A stretch of DNA of 64,000 nt from Gordonia rubripertincta (GTDB lineage: Bacteria; Actinomycetota; Actinomycetes; Mycobacteriales; Mycobacteriaceae), in the NCBI RefSeq assembly GCF_038024875.1, contig NZ_CP136136.1, positions 1,674,001-1,738,000 on the forward strand, written 5' to 3'. The position numbers were made by a program, and so were the translations under genes. Numbering within the stretch: position 1 is the stretch's first letter; each line of letters begins with the position of its first letter. The notes under the pieces are model-generated. The model was not told where the DNA came from. It worked only from the letters and a program-made list of their open reading frames with translations, and did no database searches. Below are positions 61,009 to 64,000 of this stretch, piece by piece.

Positions 61009-61893
61009 ATGGAGGTCCGTCGGCTGCGGTTGTTGCGTGAGTTCGCCGATCGTGAGTCGATCGGAGCGGTCGCCGACGCGATGCACATGACGCCGTCGGC
61101 GGTGTCCCAGCAACTGAAGGTTCTCGCCGACGAGGCCGGCGTGCCCCTGTTCGAACCGGACGGTCGGCGCATCCGGCTGACCGAGGCGGGCCGGGCGCTG
61201 GTGCTGCGCGCCGACGAGGTGGTCGCCGCGGTCGAACGGGCCCAGGAGGAGATGGCGTCGTATCGATCGGGCCGGGCCCGTGTGCGGCTCGCCATGTTCC
61301 CGTCGGGTTCGACGCTCTTGCTGCCGACCGTCCTCGACCGCGCCGCCGAATCCGGGATCGAGGTGCACGCCTTTCACCTCGACGTCGGATATTCGGATGC
61401 GGCACCTGCTCTCGCCGACTTCGACGTCGTCGTGACGCACCGCGACGAGCGGACGCCCTCGGTCAATCAGTCGCGCGTGCGGGTCGCCGAGCTGATGCGC
61501 GAGCCGGTCGACGTGATCGTCCCCGTCGACAGTCCGCTCGCCGAGGCCGACGAGGTGGCGGTTTCGGAACTCGCCGAACACGATTGGATCAGCGTCGAAG
61601 GCGGGTTTCCGGTCGACGATGTGCTGCAGTCGATCTCGGCGGTGACGGGGGTCGCGCCCAGGGTCACCCAACGCATGCTGGATTTCACCACGATCGAGGC
61701 GCTCGTCGCCGGTGGTCACGGGATCGCGCTGATGCCGCGGTTCGCGGTCCGTCACCCGCGGGTGAAGCGTTTGGAACTCAAGGGAGTTAGGGCGGCACGA
61801 GTGTACGAGGCATTGGCGCGGCCGCGGTCCCGGTCAGCGGTCCAGCAGGTCGTGGAACACCTGACGGCCGCGGGCGCCGAACACCGGCAGTGA
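61009..61893 (+). CDS. LysR-family transcriptional regulator
   Basis: A 294-residue LysR protein. The winged helix ESIGAVADAMHMTPSAVSQQL is at residues 16-36, followed by a binding domain with VTHRDERTPSVNQ and a hinge. The ATG at 61009 (MEVRRLRLLREFADR) is fitting for the family. It faces the thioredoxin gene, and its likely targets are that gene or the EamA transporter, which lies one gene further on. Many actinobacterial LysR/EamA pairs are adjacent, supporting this. Confidence 0.9.
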   Translation: MEVRRLRLLREFADRESIGAVADAMHMTPSAVSQQLKVLADEAGVPLFEPDGRRIRLTEAGRALVLRADEVVAAVERAQEEMASYRSGRARVRLAMFPSGSTLLLPTVLDRAAESGIEVHAFHLDVGYSDAAPALADFDVVVTHRDERTPSVNQSRVRVAELMREPVDVIVPVDSPLAEADEVAVSELAEHDWISVEGGFPVDDVLQSISAVTGVAPRVTQRMLDFTTIEALVAGGHGIALMPRFAVRHPRVKRLELKGVRAARVYEALARPRSRSAVQQVVEHLTAAGAEHRQ

Positions 61894-61898
61894 ACGAG

Positions 61899-61937
61899 CG
61901 GCCGATGGGCCACGCATTGAGCGTGACCCACCGGCCG
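61899..61937. terminator. Bidirectional terminator between LysR and acyl-CoA dehydrogenase genes
   Basis: A long hairpin: CGGCCG, TGGG and CACGC on the left pair with GCGTG, CCCA and CGGCCG on the right, with two single mismatches and an ATTGA loop. It lies between two convergent stops, 5 bases after lysR and about 20 bases from the other gene. Confidence 0.7.
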
Positions 61938-61956
61938 TTGTGGTTCGACTCCGGGA

Positions 61957-63108
61957 TCAGACGCCCAGGCTCTTGCCGACGATGTCCTTCATGATCTCGG
62001 TGGTGCCACCGAAGATCGTCTGGATGCGGGCATCGGTGTAGGCGCGGGCCACGCGGTACTCGTTCATGTAGCCGTAGCCGCCGTGGAGCTGCAGGCAGCT
62101 GTCGATGACACGCTTGGCGAGCTCGGTGCACCACCACTTGTTCTTGGAGGCGTCGATGGCGTCGAGTTCACCGTCGAGCACCCCCTGGAGGCAGCGATCG
62201 ATGTAGACCTCGGCGATATCCAGCTCGGTGGCCATCTCGGCAAGCGTGAAGCGGTTCGCCTGGAAGGTGCCGATGGGACGACCGAATGCCTTGCGGTCCT
62301 TGGTGTACTGCAGGGTCTCCTCGAAGATCGCGCGTGCACCGGCGATCGCGCCGATGCCGATCGACAGACGCTCGGACGGCAGGTTCTGCATCAGGTGGTA
62401 GAAGCCCATGCCCTCCTGGCCGAGCAGGTTCTCGACCGGGACGCGCACGTTGTTGAAGTGCAGCTCGGCGGTGTCCTGCGCCTTCAGTCCCATCTTGTCG
62501 AGCTTGCGGCCGCGCTCGAAGCCCTCCATGCCGCGCTCGACGACCAGCAGCGAGAACGCCTTGTGGCCGGCCGCGGGGTCCGGGTTGGTGCGGCACACGA
62601 CCACGACGAGGTCGGAGTTGATGCCCGACGAGATGAAGGTCTTGTTGCCGTTGAGGACGTAGTGATCACCCTCCAGCTTCGCCGAGGTCTTGATCCCGGC
62701 GAGGTCCGAACCGGCGCCCGGCTCGGTCATCGCGACGGCGAGGATCGTCTCACCGGTGGCAATGCCCGGCATCCAGCGCTTCTTCTGCTCGTCGTTGGCC
62801 AGGTGGACGAAGTACGGTGCGACGACGTCGTTCTGGAGGCTGAGGCCGGGAGCCGCGCCGTCGAACTTGGCGAACTCCTCGACGACGACCGCGTTGAAGC
62901 GGAAGTCGTCCATCGCGCCGCCGCCGCCGTACTCCTCCGGGATGTTGAAGCCCAGGAGACCGGCGTCGCCGGCCTTCTTGAAGATCTCACGGTCGACCTG
63001 ACCGGCCTTGGTCCATTCCTCGTTGTACGGACCGCACTCGCGGATCAGGAAGTTGCGCGCGGTTTCCCGCAGGGCCTCGTGCTCGTCTTCGAAGATCTTG
63101 CGCTTCAT
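61957..63108 (-). CDS. Acyl-CoA dehydrogenase
   Basis: A 383-residue FAD enzyme that introduces the alpha-beta double bond in acyl-CoA. Visible motifs are AVAMTEPGAGSDLAGI, KMGLKAQDTAELHFNNVRVP and LQLHGGYGYMNEY. At the usual catalytic position the sequence is IFGGTTEI, with Gly instead of Glu; Glu246 in NLPSERLSIG lies where isovaleryl-CoA and long-chain acyl-CoA dehydrogenases carry their base. That favours a branched- or long-chain substrate. It is 33 bases after the TetR gene on the same strand, so probably one operon under that repressor. Confidence 0.92.
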   Translation of the reverse strand: MKRKIFEDEHEALRETARNFLIRECGPYNEEWTKAGQVDREIFKKAGDAGLLGFNIPEEYGGGGAMDDFRFNAVVVEEFAKFDGAAPGLSLQNDVVAPYFVHLANDEQKKRWMPGIATGETILAVAMTEPGAGSDLAGIKTSAKLEGDHYVLNGNKTFISSGINSDLVVVVCRTNPDPAAGHKAFSLLVVERGMEGFERGRKLDKMGLKAQDTAELHFNNVRVPVENLLGQEGMGFYHLMQNLPSERLSIGIGAIAGARAIFEETLQYTKDRKAFGRPIGTFQANRFTLAEMATELDIAEVYIDRCLQGVLDGELDAIDASKNKWWCTELAKRVIDSCLQLHGGYGYMNEYRVARAYTDARIQTIFGGTTEIMKDIVGKSLGV

Positions 63109-63141
63109 GGATTTCCCTTTCGTGGACCGTAATTCGTTGTG

Positions 63142-63807
63142 TCAGTTGTTGTTCGCGCCCTGCGCACCCACGACCCGCAGTGCGATCTCGGCGTAGGACG
63201 CCGCGACCTCTGCGGGTGTGCGAGCACCGGACGGGCGGTACCAGGTGGTGACCGCCTGGCAGGCGCCGAAGAGATAGCGCAGGACGTCTTTTGCGTCCTG
63301 GTCGAATCGGAACTCGCCCGAGTCCAGGCCTGCCTGGATGACGTCGGCGAGCATGTTCTCGGTCTCGGTCCGCATCGCGATGTAGGGCTCGCGGCGCGGG
63401 TCCTCCGGGTCGAGATGGCGGAACTCGCTTGCGACACTGGCCAGCTCGAGATCGCTGGTCATGTGCAGAACGATGGACTCGATCGCGTTCGACAGCTTCT
63501 CGCTCGGCGTGCGCCCTTCCTCGATCGCTGCTCCGACCCAGGCGAGGACCGACGTCATCGCGGCTTCGAGCAACTCCACGAGGATGCCGAGCTTGTTGTC
63601 GTGGTGGTAATAGAGGGTCGGCAGGGACACCCCGGCGCGCGACGCGATGTCGCGGATCGAGGTTCCGTGGAACCCGCGCTCATAGAACGCGCGCTTCGCC
63701 GCGACCAGGGTCGTCGGCAGCGGTACCGGCTCGCGCCGTCGCCAGTCCAATCCCTCGGTGTCGACCGTGAACCGTTTTCCGGCAGCGGCTTTCGCTGAGT
63801 CAGACAC
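63142..63807 (-). CDS. TetR-family transcriptional regulator
   Basis: A 221-residue repressor. The helix-turn-helix GTSIRDIASRAGVSLPTLYYHH is near residue 47; the C-terminal ligand domain runs to the end. The start is placed at GTG 63807 (VSDSAKAAAGKRF); the frame is open 28 codons further up. It precedes the acyl-CoA dehydrogenase gene and likely represses it in response to an acyl-CoA. A 12-base palindrome at 63898-63909 is a possible autoregulatory operator. Confidence 0.88.
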   Translation of the reverse strand: MSDSAKAAAGKRFTVDTEGLDWRRREPVPLPTTLVAAKRAFYERGFHGTSIRDIASRAGVSLPTLYYHHDNKLGILVELLEAAMTSVLAWVGAAIEEGRTPSEKLSNAIESIVLHMTSDLELASVASEFRHLDPEDPRREPYIAMRTETENMLADVIQAGLDSGEFRFDQDAKDVLRYLFGACQAVTTWYRPSGARTPAEVAASYAEIALRVVGAQGANNN

Positions 63808-63897
63808 GTTCGATGATCGTGGCTTCGGGCATGGGGGCTTCCTCCGTGTGGTGTCGCGAACCGGTGTGGGACCCAGCATGGCGCCCATCACTTTATC

Positions 63898-63909
63898 TAA
63901 CGATCGTTA
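63898..63909. promoter_or_regulatory. Palindromic operator candidate upstream of the TetR gene
   Basis: TAACGATCGTTA is a perfect 12-base palindrome in an otherwise A+T-rich patch, about 90 bases upstream of the TetR start. The setting and form suit a TetR-family operator and overlap a possible minus-strand promoter (TTAGATA). Confidence 0.55.
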
Positions 63910-63975
63910 TACAGTTTTTAGCACGCATCTGTCCGGCGAATCAACAGGTGCGGTGGGATTCGAATAGGACAATGC

Positions 63976-63997
63976 CCCCGTCCCGTCGAGAACGGGG
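63976..63997. terminator. Small hairpin at the right edge
   Basis: CCCCGT and ACGGGG pair around a 10-base loop. It may end a gene beyond the window; nothing else is visible after the TetR promoter region. Confidence 0.3.
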
Positions 63998-64000
63998 CGA

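Overview
The window is high-GC DNA carrying almost entirely core genes of a mycolic-acid actinomycete (order Mycobacteriales). Gene order matches two Mycobacterium tuberculosis neighbourhoods: Rv3143-nuoA-N on the left, and the Rv3711-Rv3731 neighbourhood (tRNA-Ser, SRP RNA, aspartate aminotransferase, dnaX, recR, murT/gatD, ligC/Prim-PolC) on the right. Protein style suggests Gordonia or a close relative. That genus call is inference from remembered homologues; no search was run.

Layout. 1-1929: a penicillin-binding/beta-lactamase-fold serine hydrolase and a LysR regulator. 2088-4580: a minus-strand block with visibly more A+T, holding type VII (ESX) secretion substrates, an LpqN-like protein, an unrecognised 110-residue protein and an HD hydrolase. 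It contains an apparently frameshifted ESX effector and a perfect 29-bp inverted repeat. 4720-20589: the complete minus-strand complex I operon nuoA-N, translationally coupled through stop/start overlaps. In it nuoE and nuoF are one fused frame, and nuoJ carries an apparent +1 frameshift. 20748-23750: an Rv3143-like receiver protein, then divergent ddl and murF. 23770-27057: AraC regulator, membrane protein and glutamate decarboxylase. 27170-29810: YhgE/Pip membrane protein with a degenerate ABC ATPase. 29894-30031: a 45-residue gene too short for routine calling. 30454-32651: PtpB-like phosphatase, TipA-like MerR regulator and a lipoprotein.

32769-37658 joins a tRNA-guanine transglycosylase (lacking its zinc cysteines), two CNNM/CorC membrane proteins and glutamyl-Q tRNA(Asp) synthetase, which act in the same tRNA modification pathway. 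37804-39941 is a LigC/Prim-PolC DNA repair pair. 40880-41211 holds tRNA-Ser(GGA) and the small SRP RNA. 41316-47523 holds AspT, a GT87 mannosyltransferase, dnaX and a secreted VanX-type dipeptidase. 47606-50322 is the tmsA-tmsB pair for 10-methyl (tuberculostearic) fatty acids. 50386-59490 holds an SRPBCC protein, a pseudouridine synthase, a possible structured leader RNA, an Imm10-like protein, ybaB-recR, two hydrolases, a small kinase, a family-5 uracil-DNA glycosylase and murT-gatD. 59487-63807 holds an EamA transporter, thioredoxin, LysR regulator, acyl-CoA dehydrogenase and TetR regulator.

Functional themes: respiration (nuo), cell wall construction and editing (ddl, murF, murT-gatD, VanX-like, GT87, tms lipids), DNA repair and replication (ligC/Prim-PolC, dnaX, recR, UDG), and tRNA maturation (tgt, gluQ). 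The points most worth pursuing are the broken ESX module with its palindrome, the zinc-less Tgt near GluQ, the NuoEF fusion and nuoJ frameshift, and the possible switching RNA at 51753-51902. No transposase, integrase, CRISPR array or rRNA was seen.
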